64,000 bases of DNA from Symsagittifera roscoffensis (lineage: Eukaryota; Xenacoelomorpha; Acoela; Convolutidae), in the NCBI RefSeq assembly GCF_963678635.1, contig NC_087068.1, positions 52,538,213 to 52,602,212 of the forward strand, given 5' to 3'. Positions 12,038 through 24,300 of this stretch are shown here, piece by piece (the stretch's first letter is position 1; the number at the start of each line of letters is the position of its first letter). The notes under the pieces were generated by a model. The model had not been told where the DNA came from and ran no database searches. It saw only the letters and a program-made list of their open reading frames with translations. The position numbers and the translations under genes are program-made.

Positions 12038-12795
12038 TTTCGATTTATCACTTCTTACTGCCTATAGACTCAATTTGATTGCTAGTGTCGTTCTGGTTGA
12101 CTACTGATAATAATAACACAACACAATAAATTCCAAAAATTCCACCTAAATAGTGACCATGAATACTTGTATGTTATCACAGTAGAGCGTATATACAATT
12201 TGTTCAGAATGATCGATTATTCGTTGTAAAGATATGAAGCTAGCACAGTCTGATGATATCAAAATTTATAAAAGATAGTCTACTCACTACCCAATCAAGA
12301 ACAGATATGATTGATTTAAAACCAAAAATGAAGGAAAATGAAATATCTCCAATGAAAAACGTATGTGTTTTGTATTTTAATCAGTCGCAATACGATAGTC
12401 GAAACTGTCTCTAATGAAGGAGCTTTCCCTGTTTGGTGCCGCACCAAACAGACAAAACTTGAAGGCAGTAATTTTGTCAAGTGGGCATCTATTGCACCCA
12501 CCGAGTCGTGTGTTACCTATCTGCCTTCGGATTGCCCGAGCTAGTCCTATTAAAATCCTCAAGGCAATCACTTTTCCAAAAAATGATTTGGATTTTACTC
12601 CACACAAATCAGAGACAAACTCCTATTCAATTTAGATTTAGTGTCGCGAACATCCGGGTTTAGACCTTATTTTTTTTACTCTGGTTCTTTTAAAGGACAA
12701 GTTACTAGTGCACCTAACCTAGCTTGACACCTAATAACCTAATATTCTTTACTATTTACTTTTCTTTTTGTCTTCTTAAGTTTTGACAAAAATAG
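12038..12795. other. non-coding stretch upstream of gag remnant
   Basis: AT-rich sequence with no supported gene. In the orientation of the gypsy remnant it is the 5' untranslated side. It contains a short perfect palindrome at 12430-12450. I could not identify an LTR or primer-binding site. Confidence 0.35.
12430..12450. repeat. perfect palindrome, 10-bp arms
   Basis: TGTTTGGTGC and its exact reverse complement GCACCAAACA are separated by one base. It may form a small cruciform or mark a past insertion. Its function is unknown. Confidence 0.7.
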
Positions 12796-12960
12796 GACCC
12801 TTCCGGATTGGCAAAATTGCGACCCTTCCCAATTGGCAAAGTTGGACCCCTCCGGATTGGCAAAAATAGGACCCTTCCGGATTGGCAAAATGAGGACCCT
12901 TCCTAATTGGCAATATTGGGACCCTTCCGGATTGGCAAAATTGGGACCCTTCCGGATTGG
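12796..12960. repeat. 25-bp tandem repeat (GACCCTTCCGGATTGGCAAA)
   Basis: Seven head-to-tail copies of a unit of about 25 bp are readable. Each begins GACCCTTCC and most continue GGATTGGCAAAA; the last copy is truncated. Units differ by a few substitutions (for example CCAATT or CTAATT for CGGATT). The same core recurs singly several times over the next 3 kb, so this is the dense part of a broader repeat field. Confidence 0.85.
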
Positions 12961-15900
12961 GACTCCTCCGTGTTTGTATAAATAGCTTTTCCGGGACTTT
13001 TAAAAATTTCACCCGAGACTCTTCCGGATACGTTCTCCGATGCTATTATGCTGTAGAAACTAGCTAGGAAGGGTGTATTTTCCGTCCCTATACCCTTCCG
13101 GATTGAAGCTAAGCTGCTTATTTGACAATTCTCCTTAACTGTGAAGGGTCTTATAACTAGCTTAGTCTTGACTCGACTATGGTTTTCTGGGTTCCTTAGC
13201 CCTCCCTTTTGTCTAGAACGCCGTAAAATTGCCCTCTTCAACCGTAACTACCCTTTGGTAGGGGTATAAGGGCTTTCCAAAAAAAACTTTACAAAACGTG
13301 AAGGGTCTTCCATCACAAATTGGTAATTTTGCTAAAAACAACCTTAAAAAATTTGTACGCTTGTTTTTTCGAATAATTGAAGGTTTTATGAGTAAGCTCA
13401 CCTAACTGCTCATCTAATGGTACCAAGATCAACTGGATCTGTCCAGGAGTTCCAAAGTTATTATTCAAAACGTCTTTTTTCTAAAGTCAAAAAATTTACT
13501 CTCTTATAGGTTCTGCCTAACTTTTTTTCGCAATTCTTATCTTTTCGACCTACAAATTATTAATCCGAGCTCAAAAGGCTTATACTCTTCTAGTTCAATG
13601 CACAAAAGCTTGATCTCAAACGTTCCAACTGAAAAAATTTGCCAAAAGCAATGCTATTTGGACCCTTCCGCATTGATGAATCCACTAAATCAAACACGTT
13701 AAGTCCGATTTCACTGTGACCCGGAAGTTTATCGGCAAACGGATATTGAAACCTGTCGATTCACTAGCGAATGTTGTCCGAACAATAATTTTTACTGTCC
13801 TAACTCAAAAGTTTCAAAATTTTTTTTTATTTCGCAGCATTTCGTTTTTTCAAAAATCAAGAAAATTCGGTTTTTGGTATTCAATTAGTTCCAACCACTT
13901 CTGAACTAAACCCAACCGGTTCTACCTATTATACTAGTACAGTTACGATGTAACTCATTAATTTTGCGCTTTTTTTCCGTTCCAAAAATATCCATATCTC
14001 AAAAATCGCGATTTGTCGGGGGATCGAATTATCGCTAATTTGACCCTAAAAACAGGTCTGCTTACTGTGTTTTTCAGTGAAAAACGGTAAAGGAGTAATA
14101 ATATAGGCTGTATAAATAGTAATACTAGTATTATTATACCCTTCCGCGTTTGTTCAATGCCCGAAAGAAGGTGCTTAACCCGGAAATTCGCAATTCGGTG
14201 AAGGTTCACTTCAGTGCAGTCACTTTCGAGCCCCCCACAGATTGATATCTTACTTTTTCTACCAAAAGGGATACAAAACTTGTTAACGATACCCAATAGT
14301 CTATTGTTGTTGTCCTTGAGCCCTTTCTTGTCGCTCCTTGCACTGCTTGCCGGATCAGTCTTCTTCTCTAATCCCGAGACCCTTCCGGATTGAGTGCAAA
14401 TTAGCATTAACGTGCTGAAATACTCAAATAACCCTACAGTACAAGCACCACAAACGGGCCACAAACTTGATGGTAACAATCCTGACTCATATAAACGCCT
14501 GTAACAACAATATATCTAACAACAACAAACGGGAGGGTCGGATCACAACTCGTCTGGGGGGATGATTTCTACCGATTTTATACTTTTTACTGTTTTTGGT
14601 CTTGTCGGTTACTTTTTTATGTTTTTTGTTTTTTCTTACGTACTATACTACTTTTTATTTGGTTTCCTGTATATCTTTAAGTGTTTTTTGGTCACAAAGC
14701 TCTCAGGGATCGGGACGGTCTTCCAGGTACGTGAACTTTCGGTCTTAACTAGGTTAAAAAGCTATTCACGGGAATCCGGAAGGCTTACGCGTTCTGAACT
14801 ACCCTTCCGCCTCGGTGGTTAGGGCCTTGTTGTGCGCATCCGCTTGGCGCGGATTGCTCGTCAACAGTTCTGCCGGTCATGATGTTAAAAAAGAATAACA
14901 CCCAGGAGCGCCATAAAAACATATATGTAACTTTCGCCCGGAAGTACATATCGACGGAAAATAAAGCTAGGTTGTAAAACGACTGGCTAGAGTCTAAACA
15001 CAGCTCTACATGTTTTTCAACGTCTCTGCCAAAGCCAGTTCTTCCTTTTGATGATCTTTCTAACATCGGGTTGACAAAAACGTTACTGTTTGCGGCTTCG
15101 AAAGAACGCTCTAATTAACTTAATTATATGCCAAAATAGTGAGCTCATGGCTGAGTCTCAGTATCCCCAGACCACGAGGTCACTCTTAAAAACAGGGCTA
15201 CTATTTATTTATTATATTACCTTTGTTTTTTATATTACGAAGATGGATCAACCCTTTCCCTTAACTCCTAGCTCCTCATGATCTCAAAATGAATTTAAAT
15301 TCTAATTGAATTCAAATCAGGACATCTCCAGAAAGCTAAAAGTTTATAAAATACAGTTTGAGTTCTCCTCCCGTGACTCCTCTGGATTCTGTAATCCGGG
15401 AAAATAACGTCCTTATTTCTTTCAGGAAGGCTGGACACGCAGTCCCAGCACCCTTCCTTGTTCTCGGGATTCGCGTTGTAACGATTGTAGCGGCACAATC
15501 GTTACAACTCGGAATGGTCTTCGTAAAGTTTTCTTCAATCTCAATCACAGATTCCGTTCACTGCTTTTCTTCTCGAGCTCCGTGTTGTTCTCTCTGTGAC
15601 TAACTGTTGTTTGTTGTGTTTTCGCCATTTCAGTTGGTGCGAAATTTCGACGTTGTCACGTGTCTTTCTTTTTGAACGAATTTTTAAAAATTAACATGAA
15701 AGTCTAAATTAACCCTTCCGTATTCGTCAAAATGAACAATTAAGACCTCTAATTCGTTAAAGCCGTTAATATTCGCACTCCAATGTCACAATAAAATTTC
15801 GAATTCTGACTTTGCATTTTCGTACATTCTGGTCGAATGTCACAAGTAAAATAATTATAATTCAAATTATAAGTCAATTTATCACTTTTATCATAAAAAT

Positions 15901-18900
15901 TGTCAAATACGGCGAAATTTAAAAATCAAAATTATGTAAAAAAAGCATTTAATTGATAGTATCGCAATCTAACGGAGTGTTTGGAAAAATTTTTTTAAAA
16001 TGTTTCCAAGAGATTTTTTCCAAAGGTTGTCACTGTTGGATCTTCTTTAAATAAATGTAGAAATTAAGTAGAATTAAGTTCTTTAAGTAGAAATTCCTAC
16101 AAAATGTTTTTGCTTTTCTGTAATTTTAGATTTTATTGAATTTGATTTTGTCATCAAGTAACTTGTTCCAACCTGTTACTGATATAAAAAAAAGAGTTAG
16201 AGGACATAAAAACTTCTACAAATTGAGAGGACATGAAAAATGTCTACAAAACAGAGAACAAAAAATCACTACAAAAAGAAGGACATAAAAGACGTTTTAA
16301 AAAAGAGATGTCTACAAAACATTTGCTTATTTCTAGTGAATTTACTTTATGACAATTATCTAAAATCGAAAAACACAGATCAATTGTTGAAGATTTGTTG
16401 CTATTAAAAACTTTGTTTATTCCGAGTTTTGAAATCAACGAATCCGGAAAATATCCCTCAATTAATGTAGACATCCCAAATTGCTATTACAAGTTGAAAA
16501 CGAAACTAATTCAGGTTCCAATTTTTCAATTACTTCGCTATATCATACACCTTGAAGTAGTCACAGTACTTAACAAAAGTTAGATTTGATTTATAAAGTA
16601 GTAAAGGCTAGAATTGAATGTTATTGAATGGATGCCATCTGGCTCTGGGAGATTCAAAGATTTTCTGGTTGTGCTGGATTTTCCCGTTTTCCTCTTTATG
16701 CTCAGCAACATTATGGATCTTCTCAAATTTATTTCTATATGCTTGTCTTATAATCTTGAAAATTCTATACAGCGATTTTGTACCACTTGCTAGGTCGCTT
16801 GTAAAGTTAATCTTGGTCGCTTGTCATTATCGTTAATCAATGATATGAGTTGTTAGACATCGTAAATTATCAAATAAGTTCAAGTCTAAACTTTACTTTC
16901 CTTAGAAACATTCCTGATTCGCTACACTATTCCCTTCTTTAAAGAAGGGTTGTTTGCACTCCTGACAGAGCTGTATTATGGTTTACAGCAATGTTTATTT
17001 GTAAATAAAAAAAATGACAATCATTCGTGAGTAACATCTTCAATTAAGTTTGATAGATCTATAATTACGTTTATTATGATTTTTAAACGTCCACCTGACA
17101 GCTCAAAAAGTTTTTGGCACCCTTCAAATCTCTTTTATCGTATTCTTTCCTCGCTTATTCTTCACCAAGTATGTTTCCAGCATCTTGAAGTACACTTAGG
17201 ATCATCCCTTTTCTGGAATGCAGAGTAAAAAAAGGCTTCTAGAAAGACTTGCGAACGTTTCGGCTGGCACTAGTTTAGTTGGTAACAAATAAAAATTCTA
17301 CAATCTTGCACTACCGAGAATGAGCTCTGAGCATTAGACAAATGCAACATCTTCTAGAGCAATCCTAAGCTCACTTCTTTAAGCTTGTCTTTCAGCTTTT
17401 TCAGCTCCCTCTCGTTCTCAGAGATTACGCTTGTATTCTTCATCAGAATTGAGTCCCTCTGTGCTTCAAGAGATTGTATTTTTTTTTGTAATATTTCAAG
17501 CAAACCTGTATCCATTGGAGTTTATCTTTCAACAGACCGATCTCTTCTGTAGATCTTTTCAATTGTTCCCCGATTTTTTACCCGTTTTGAAGGACACTGG
17601 GAAAGTGTTTCATTATAGTTAATGTGGTTCGAAAAAATTATAGTGTTTAAAACTGCTTGAACAAGCTAAGTTTTATGTTTTATCACTCGGCTGAATCAAA
17701 TGACTATTTTTGGTACCTGATTTTTAGTTGAAAACAGGAATGAAAAAAAAAAAAAAACTCAAACACAATCGAATTTAAAGTTTTTCTGATATTCAAAGGC
17801 CAGAACAATAAGTCGTGAACGTTTAATCGACAAAGTCATTGTTGTAAAAATTTTTTTTTTGAACCAAATCAAATTCATTATTTTAATGAAGTTTTTCCAT
17901 CTGCTGTCACCGTTGTATCTGTGATGAATCATACTAAACTGTGGTTTTCGCGCTTCTATACGGTTGTATTCTCTTAAAATTATGGTTTTCATCTCAAAAC
18001 TTGTTGCAAACTGTTTTTATTTGAAAAAAATGTTCAGTGTTTTTTCTATTGATTTTTTCGTCGATAAATAGTTTTTTTGGGATGTTTGTTAGCTTAGCAT
18101 TTTCATTCTTGGTTTTTTCATAAATTGGTCATGATATTGATATTTTTTCCAAAAACAGCAGATTAGAATCCAGTCCTTACACGATGTTTTTTTTTACTGA
18201 GATTCGTTATATTTTCAGTTTACCTAATGAATCAAATTTTGAACAAGTACAGCTTTTTAAGTGTCCAGTTCAATTGTTTTTCCAATAAGGTTGATAAATT
18301 GGCTGAAATTATAAAGAGTAGGAGGACCGAGTTGTGTAGGTGCGTATGTAAGAAGTAGTCTTGTTTTGACTAGAAAAGGTTTATTAATCGGCTGTTTTGT
18401 GTTGATCCCGGAGGCCGTTTTTCAAGAGATCATTTTAACCTCACCATGAAACGAACAGAAATTGGTCTTCAATTAGTCCAATGTATTCAAAATCAAAACT
18501 TTATAGTGTATTTCTCTAGGGCCGTCGTGTGATTTTTACTATTCTAGCAAGTTTTCTAGTGAGTACAGAAAACAGTTTTTTTAAGCCTTAAAGTAATTGT
18601 TTTTTACTTTAATTCGATAGAATGATGCAAATGTTTTGTTTTCTTAGTGCAGTATTAATGTTATTCGTCCTTTCAAAAAAAAATCAATTAAATTGCTTAA
18701 TTCAACTTTTGTAGCTCGATAGGATCATTGGTAAACATAATGAATTAAAAGGATCTAAAACAGTGCTTTGTGGGACACCTTGTTGAATTAAGATCTAATC
18801 CGATTCAGTGTTGTCTACTGTTTTTTTCTGATATCAGTTATTTTCTTATGAAATTTGTCAGACCTATTGCAGGTTTGAAAAAACTAATTTGTTTCAATTT

Positions 18901-19216
18901 CTGTTGGTAACAGTAATTGACTTCCAAGCTCTTGATAGAGTGAGCACGGCTCGGTTTTAAGTCCCAGAACGGCAATAAGCGAGGCAGAAGATCGTAAAAC
19001 TGACAAATTTAATATTTTTTGAAAAAGATGTAAATTTTTTTCCACAGTTTTGAAGTTCAGGATGCCACCGACCGTATCACTGACATTTTTCAACCATCTT
19101 GATTCCTAATAATCTTCTGCCCAGCAGGCTTGTGTCTAACCTTTTCGAGTGCTTGAGTTTTAGCCACTTCGTTTTTCTAAGTTGTTCACGTTAGACTTTA
19201 TGTTATACGTTCCTAA
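12961..19216. other. AT-rich non-coding region with scattered CCCTTCCG motifs
   Basis: I find no supported gene in these 6.2 kb. Open frames are short and of biased hydrophobic composition, as expected by chance. CCCTTCCG-type cores occur near 13,088, 13,662, 14,140, 14,382, 14,803 and 15,713. A perfect hairpin lies at 15475-15508. The right end, GTTCCTAA, is the left flank of the large LTR element; the matching right flank begins at 38,128. Confidence 0.4.
15475..15508. repeat. perfect hairpin, 14-bp stem and 6-nt loop
   Basis: GTTGTAACGATTGT is followed after AGCGGC by its exact reverse complement ACAATCGTTACAAC. A 14-bp perfect stem is unlikely by chance at this spacing. It could be a structured RNA, a collapsed miniature inverted-repeat element or a protein-binding palindrome. 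Nothing nearby identifies its role. Confidence 0.75.
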
Positions 19217-19626
19217 TGGAACCTGATCTAAACTATATTTTATGATTGGATAAATTAAATGTTTTACCAATGTAAAGTATTTAATATTAACCAATCATGA
19301 TCCATCTAACTAACAACCCACTTATTTGTAAGTGCTGAAGTTACTTGTAATTTCAGCACCAGAGAGATTTGAATTTAACTTAGAAATTAGTTGGACTCTC
19401 CCGAGCACTTCAGCAGCCGCAATAAACCAGTATACCCTAGATCTATTGAGCCTAGCAGAGACTAGTTAAACAACCTGAGACTAGATAGTATAAGAGTAAG
19501 ATTAGGATCGGTATTAGACTAAGAAGTTGCACGAATCTATCCGGCCGAAAATAAGATAGCGTGACGAGCAGACGGTGTACCCTATCCGAAATTACTCTAT
19601 GAGTTATACACCCAAGACATAACTCA
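19217..19626 (+). repeat. 5' LTR (410 bp)
   Basis: It begins TGGAACC and ends ATAACTCA, and is base-for-base the same as 37718-38127 on visual comparison. It contains AATAAA at 19421-19426, which in the 3' copy could direct polyadenylation, and an AT-rich upstream half with CCAAT (ACCAATCATG) that may act as promoter. The transcription start and R boundaries cannot be fixed from sequence alone. Confidence 0.95.
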
Positions 19627-19628
19627 TC

Positions 19629-19650
19629 TGGTGCGACCATAAGTCTCGAA
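19629..19650 (+). promoter_or_regulatory. candidate tRNA primer-binding site
   Basis: TGGTGCGACC begins two bases after the LTR end. TGG complements the universal tRNA 3' CCA. The reverse complement of the 22-nt stretch carries TTCGAGAC where a T-loop would lie, supporting complementarity deep into a tRNA, although one nucleotide seems missing relative to a standard acceptor and T-arm. The tRNA identity is not determined. Confidence 0.6.
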
Positions 19651-19714
19651 CAAGACCTTACTAGATTAGAATTAACCAAAATTAGATTAGAAATTAGACA
19701 AAAACATTTAAAAA

Positions 19715-19948
19715 ATGTTATACGACAATAATTTAATTGAAATGTCTCTCCGACTCAATAGATCAGAACCAATATTCCGAACCATAATAGAACTACCCGG
19801 AATTGGAAGAAGACCTCGAACCAAAGACGACATACGACAAAGTAGAAACTTGCCGTATAGTTATATGATAGTTCGGCAAAAGCCAGAACAAACTTTTATA
19901 TTTCGAATACTACTTGCAATGAATTTAGATTTCCATTTGCAAACATAA
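19715..19948 (+). CDS. small leader ORF (77 aa), uncertain
   Basis: This is the first ATG-initiated frame after the primer-binding site. The predicted product is Arg-rich in its middle (RRPRTKDDIRQSRNL) and has no motif I recognise. It ends well before ORF1. It could be a real small protein, an upstream ORF regulating translation, or a 5' exon that supplies an ATG to spliced downstream ORFs. A TTTCAG acceptor-like site follows at 19975-19980. It is weak on its own, since a 77-codon frame can occur by chance. Confidence 0.25.
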   Translation: MLYDNNLIEMSLRLNRSEPIFRTIIELPGIGRRPRTKDDIRQSRNLPYSYMIVRQKPEQTFIFRILLAMNLDFHLQT

Positions 19949-20877
19949 AACCTTGAAGTTAATCTTCAAAATCATTTCAGGCGCTAAACAAAATTAATAT
20001 TATACAATAACGATTGATAAAAAGATCTAAGATCGTTTTCCTAAAACTCTGCAGTATTATACAAAACATGTTTGAAAAATATTTATTGGAAAATAAAAAT
20101 AAAAATTAGTAGCATGACAATAAATGGTTAGTAATCATAAATCATCTTGTTGTTCCAGCATCATCATCTAAAACATAACAGCAATCATCAACTCACTAAC
20201 ATCATAAAACACTAAATCTTTCCTTTACACAAATTTAAAACTTTATTAAAACTTAAAATCACTTAATTTTAAAACCAGATCATCAAGGCTTATCCTTGGA
20301 TCTTAAATCATTTTCTACTTAATTAAATTTTAAATTTGATCATCAAGGCTCATCCTTGGATCAAACAGAACAACTTTGTTCTCCCCCACCCACTTAATTA
20401 GTGTCTAACGACCTCAAACGTCGATTCACTATCCAACCCTCTCTAAAAACCCAGGACTAATAGAAATTTTTACACAAAACTAATCATTCAAATTAGGATA
20501 AACAGTGAAGAACTTCGGTTATTCATCCTTCACTTGACCCCCCCTCTTACCAGACCCAGGATAAATCCTAGACTTAGTAAGTTTAAAATAGTATCTAACG
20601 AACTACTCGCGTTCTAATTATACCTGAACCTTGTGGATCGATTTACTATTCTCCAACCCTTGAACACAATCACTACCCCTAAGTAAGATTAAGTAAGTTA
20701 ACACCTTAGCTTATACTAGTCACGTGAAAGTAAAAATCATTCTTCGGAATCGATATACTTTTCTCTCCAACCCTGAACAAATAGACCCAGGTTAAGCTAA
20801 CCAAAAAATCGTAAGAACTAACAGTTTAAGAAAATAGAAATCATTTAACAACCTTTGCATCCGTCATTCTAAACCTT
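19949..20877 (+). other. 5' leader with repeated motifs
   Basis: A 0.9-kb non-coding leader lies before ORF1. A segment of about 30 bp, GATCATCAAGGCTYATCCTTG plus flanks, occurs twice (about 20278 and 20338), each with a small CAAGG/CCTTG hairpin. A second motif, TCGAT-n-ACTAT-n-CCAACCCT, occurs three times (about 20421, 20637, 20749), and TCTAACGA occurs at about 20404 and 20593. Retroelement leaders hold packaging and dimerisation signals; repeated hairpins here would suit that, but this is inference. Confidence 0.5.
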
Positions 20878-21345
20878 ATGTCATTTAAAAACCTAGGAAA
20901 TAAACAAACAATCATTTTACACAATTGTGAAATAGATAACAAAAAATACGACCTTGTAATCACACCTCATACACAAACAGTTGGATACATTCGAACAAAA
21001 CGACAAACACTAAAGAGGAAAATAATAACTAAACAAAGACAAATAACACGAAAAAGATTTTCAAAAAATCGAAACGCATTTTCAGAATCAGAAACCAACA
21101 GTTTAGACGAACTTTATAAACTAAAAGAATCAATAGATAAAAATTACCCACAACACGATCAATTATATTTTTCTGACTCAGAAACAACTTCAAATTCATC
21201 ACAAAGAGGAAAAAGAAGAATAAAAAAGCAGTATAAACACAAACCAGTACATTTATACAATTGGAATCAACCAATTCGACACATTAATAATTACATATTA
21301 ACAGTCATCGAACGGAAAAATGAGTTCAACACACACCCCAGGTGA
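20878..21345 (+). CDS. ORF1, basic protein of unknown function (155 aa)
   Basis: An ATG-initiated frame whose product is strongly basic: KRQTLKRKIITKQRQITRKR lies in its first half, with a second basic patch (QRGKRRIKKQYKHKP) after a Ser/Glu/Asp stretch. No domain is recognised. The composition would suit nucleic-acid binding. Its last 26 nt overlap the start of gag-pol, whose ATG at 21320 is in the +1 frame. This could be an independent accessory gene, or the N-terminal part of Gag joined to gag-pol by frameshifting. It is likely real because it fills the space up to gag-pol and shares the A-rich codon use of the other ORFs. Confidence 0.6.
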   Translation: MSFKNLGNKQTIILHNCEIDNKKYDLVITPHTQTVGYIRTKRQTLKRKIITKQRQITRKRFSKNRNAFSESETNSLDELYKLKESIDKNYPQHDQLYFSDSETTSNSSQRGKRRIKKQYKHKPVHLYNWNQPIRHINNYILTVIERKNEFNTHPR

Positions 21346-24300
21346 CGAAACTCCAGATGACGATGAAATCTTTCCTTTTATAGTAGATGCAGATACTGAT
21401 AGAGGACAACACATATTTTGTCAAAATTTACTCGTAAACTTATTTGAACCCGGAATCAGTCCATGTAAAACAGAGTTCCCAGATGTAAAAATCAAAAGAC
21501 AAATCATAGACCACTACTTAAAAGATATATGCAACATAACACAACAGTATGGAATCTACTCCATAGAATTCACCTCACCAAACCATAATAATAGAAAATA
21601 TACAATTCAAACAGACGATCTTGATTTAGAATTTTCAAAAGTTTTTTCAGAATATATAAAAAGCATCCAATACCATAACTCACAAAGAGCAAACTCCATT
21701 TTCACCAATGAAGTTTTCGCAATAATATATAGTTATATTTCGGTATTAGAAAACGAAATCCCATTAACAAATGTCTCACCGACAGAAACATCTAAACATT
21801 TAAGAGTACGACATGAAATCACACTACTCTCTAGTTATTTAAACATCATTAAAGAAAATTTCACGAAAGACGACGTTTCACAACATACAAAACACGATTT
21901 ACAAAAAATTTTGGCATGGTTCATAATAGATTATTTCACACACAATATTGATTTAATTGCGCAAGCAAGAAAAAATTTTAGACCCCAAAATTCGAACGAT
22001 GATACCGCTATCACAGAACAATCAGATTATGTTTGGGACCCCGAATGGTCTCATCCCGCATTTATAAGCTTTCCACAATCAATCTCAAGTCAAGCAATAG
22101 GTACAATATCTTACATAAGAGACTATGTAAGAGTAATACCATTAACAATTGATGCAACACCATTAAACTATAATACATTTTTACCCGATACACAAAATAA
22201 TAGTTTAAACTCTACAGTCATACACAACGAAAACCTCAATGGAACTAGGAATCTTACTCAACAAGATATCCAGACACCATCACACTTCATAAATGAAGAA
22301 ATTGTACACACAACAACTACACAACAAAGTATTTCACCAATACGCCCAAATTTAACAACACCAAGAAATACAAATCCTTCACAAACACAGGTAACCTTAC
22401 AATCAACCGTTAAACCTTCGGTTGCCCCTAAATACTCACATATGGATTACCAAACATACAGACCCATGACAATACCATCAAAAACACGCAAAACATTCAC
22501 TAGAAACAACTTTGCAGACCATAATTATAATTATACACATCCATCAAAAACAAATTATCAACCACAAAGGAATTTTAATCAATATACAAAACCTCGAAAC
22601 TGGGATAACCCAACGGCCCAATATAATTCCAAAAATTTTCAACCAAATCCTCCACAGGATCGCAGTGAAAATTACCCATTTTTTCAACAAAATAAAAATA
22701 AAAAACAAACACCTTATCAAATGGATTATTTATCCTCAGATGACGATTTCTTACAACCAGATATATTTGCACCAAATACTCAAGAATATCGTAGACAAGG
22801 AATACAGAAAACACGTACAAATCATAGGAAATTTTCTCCACAACCGATAGATGCACAACATCAACAACCAATTCAACAACAAAATCCAATTAATACACAA
22901 TCTTTTCAACCAATTCAACAACAAAATCCAATGACTGCACACTCGTATCAACCATCACAAATGCAAAATGAAATACCACTCCCATATTATCTTCAACAAC
23001 ATGAAATAACAAGAAACCAACTTTCAAATCTTTCTCAAATGCCAAATGCAGCAGAATCATTACAAATGACAATGAATCCATACCTAATGGGTGGATCATC
23101 AATAACATCAAACAAACCTTTAATGGTTTTCACAGGAACAGACCCTGAATACTCTGTAGAAGATTACTTAAATGCAGTAACAGCAAATTTGATTTTAAAC
23201 ATAGGACCTGAACCAATTAATACGCCACTACATCAAAACTGGATACATCGACGCACAGCGTTGATACAAACAACCTTAGATGGCGCAGCCCAAAAATGGT
23301 TTTCAGTACTACCTCTAGAAATAAAATCAAACTGGAAAAGATTTACACAAGAATTTTCAAAAATGTTTGACTCCGAAAGAAACAAACAACAACAAAGAGT
23401 TTTATGTAATGAAATTCGCAGATTACCAAACGAAACCATCAAGCAAATAGCAGTACGAATCGAAACACTAGTTCGAAAAGCATATTCACTAAATACACAT
23501 GACTATAAAAACACAAAGATGACAGAAATCTTAATGATGACCTTAACACCACAATTAAGGAAAATAGCAATAAAAAAGAGAGCATCCCATCCCTCTTCAA
23601 TTCGAGAACCCGATTTAGATTTTCGAAAACTAGTAGACAAATTAGAACAAGCAGAAATCACGATGAAACTAGAAGAAACGGAAAATCTAAAATTACAATA
23701 CGTTAACAGAATTGAAACGACTCCCACTAATATTAATAATATACAGGAATCAGAAACAGACCTCGTTGAAAAAATCACTGAAATACTCAATATTTACGAA
23801 AAGAACCCGAACTTTAAAGGCAAACCATCTTTCAAAAAATGGTGTAATTATTGCCGACGATACGGACATAGTATTTCCGAATGTAGACAAAAACAGCAAG
23901 ATAGTCAAAATAAACCTCAAAAATACAAAGAACCAAATAAATCATTCTATCAATACATGAAAAAAGATCAAAATCTACCAAACAAAAATGTATACAGCAA
24001 CAACAGTTCAGGAAAGCCACTTCCGAACAATACAAGTTATACAAGAAACCAATCCCCATATAACTCAAGTCATAGAGGAAGATCACCAGAACGAAGAAAT
24101 ACACAAAATTCATCGCAAAATCACTACAATAGACCAAATAGTAGAAATAACTACTCCAGATCAAATTCAAATACACAACGATTTGTTTCTAGATCTAATT
24201 CCCAATCAAGAAATAACTACTATCCAAACAACCAATCACGAAATTCATCATACAATAGGAATAGAAACTACTCCTATAATCGAAATAGAAGTTATTCAAA

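Noticed and set aside
12430-12450. Palindrome as terminal inverted repeats of a MITE
   Set aside because: The arms are separated by only one base and no target duplication is visible.
14562-14822. Hydrophobic 86-codon frame that could pass for a membrane protein
   Set aside because: It is T-rich non-coding DNA giving Phe/Leu/Tyr by composition, with no neighbouring signals.
19629-19660. Assignment of the primer-binding site to a specific tRNA
   Set aside because: The complement lacks one nucleotide relative to a standard acceptor plus T-arm, and no tRNA set was available for comparison.
21029-21274. Minus-strand open frames opposite gag-pol, such as this one and those at 22575-22889 and 24195-24464
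   Set aside because: They are antisense shadows of a strongly A-rich coding strand and are Phe/Val/Cys/Tyr-rich with no motifs.
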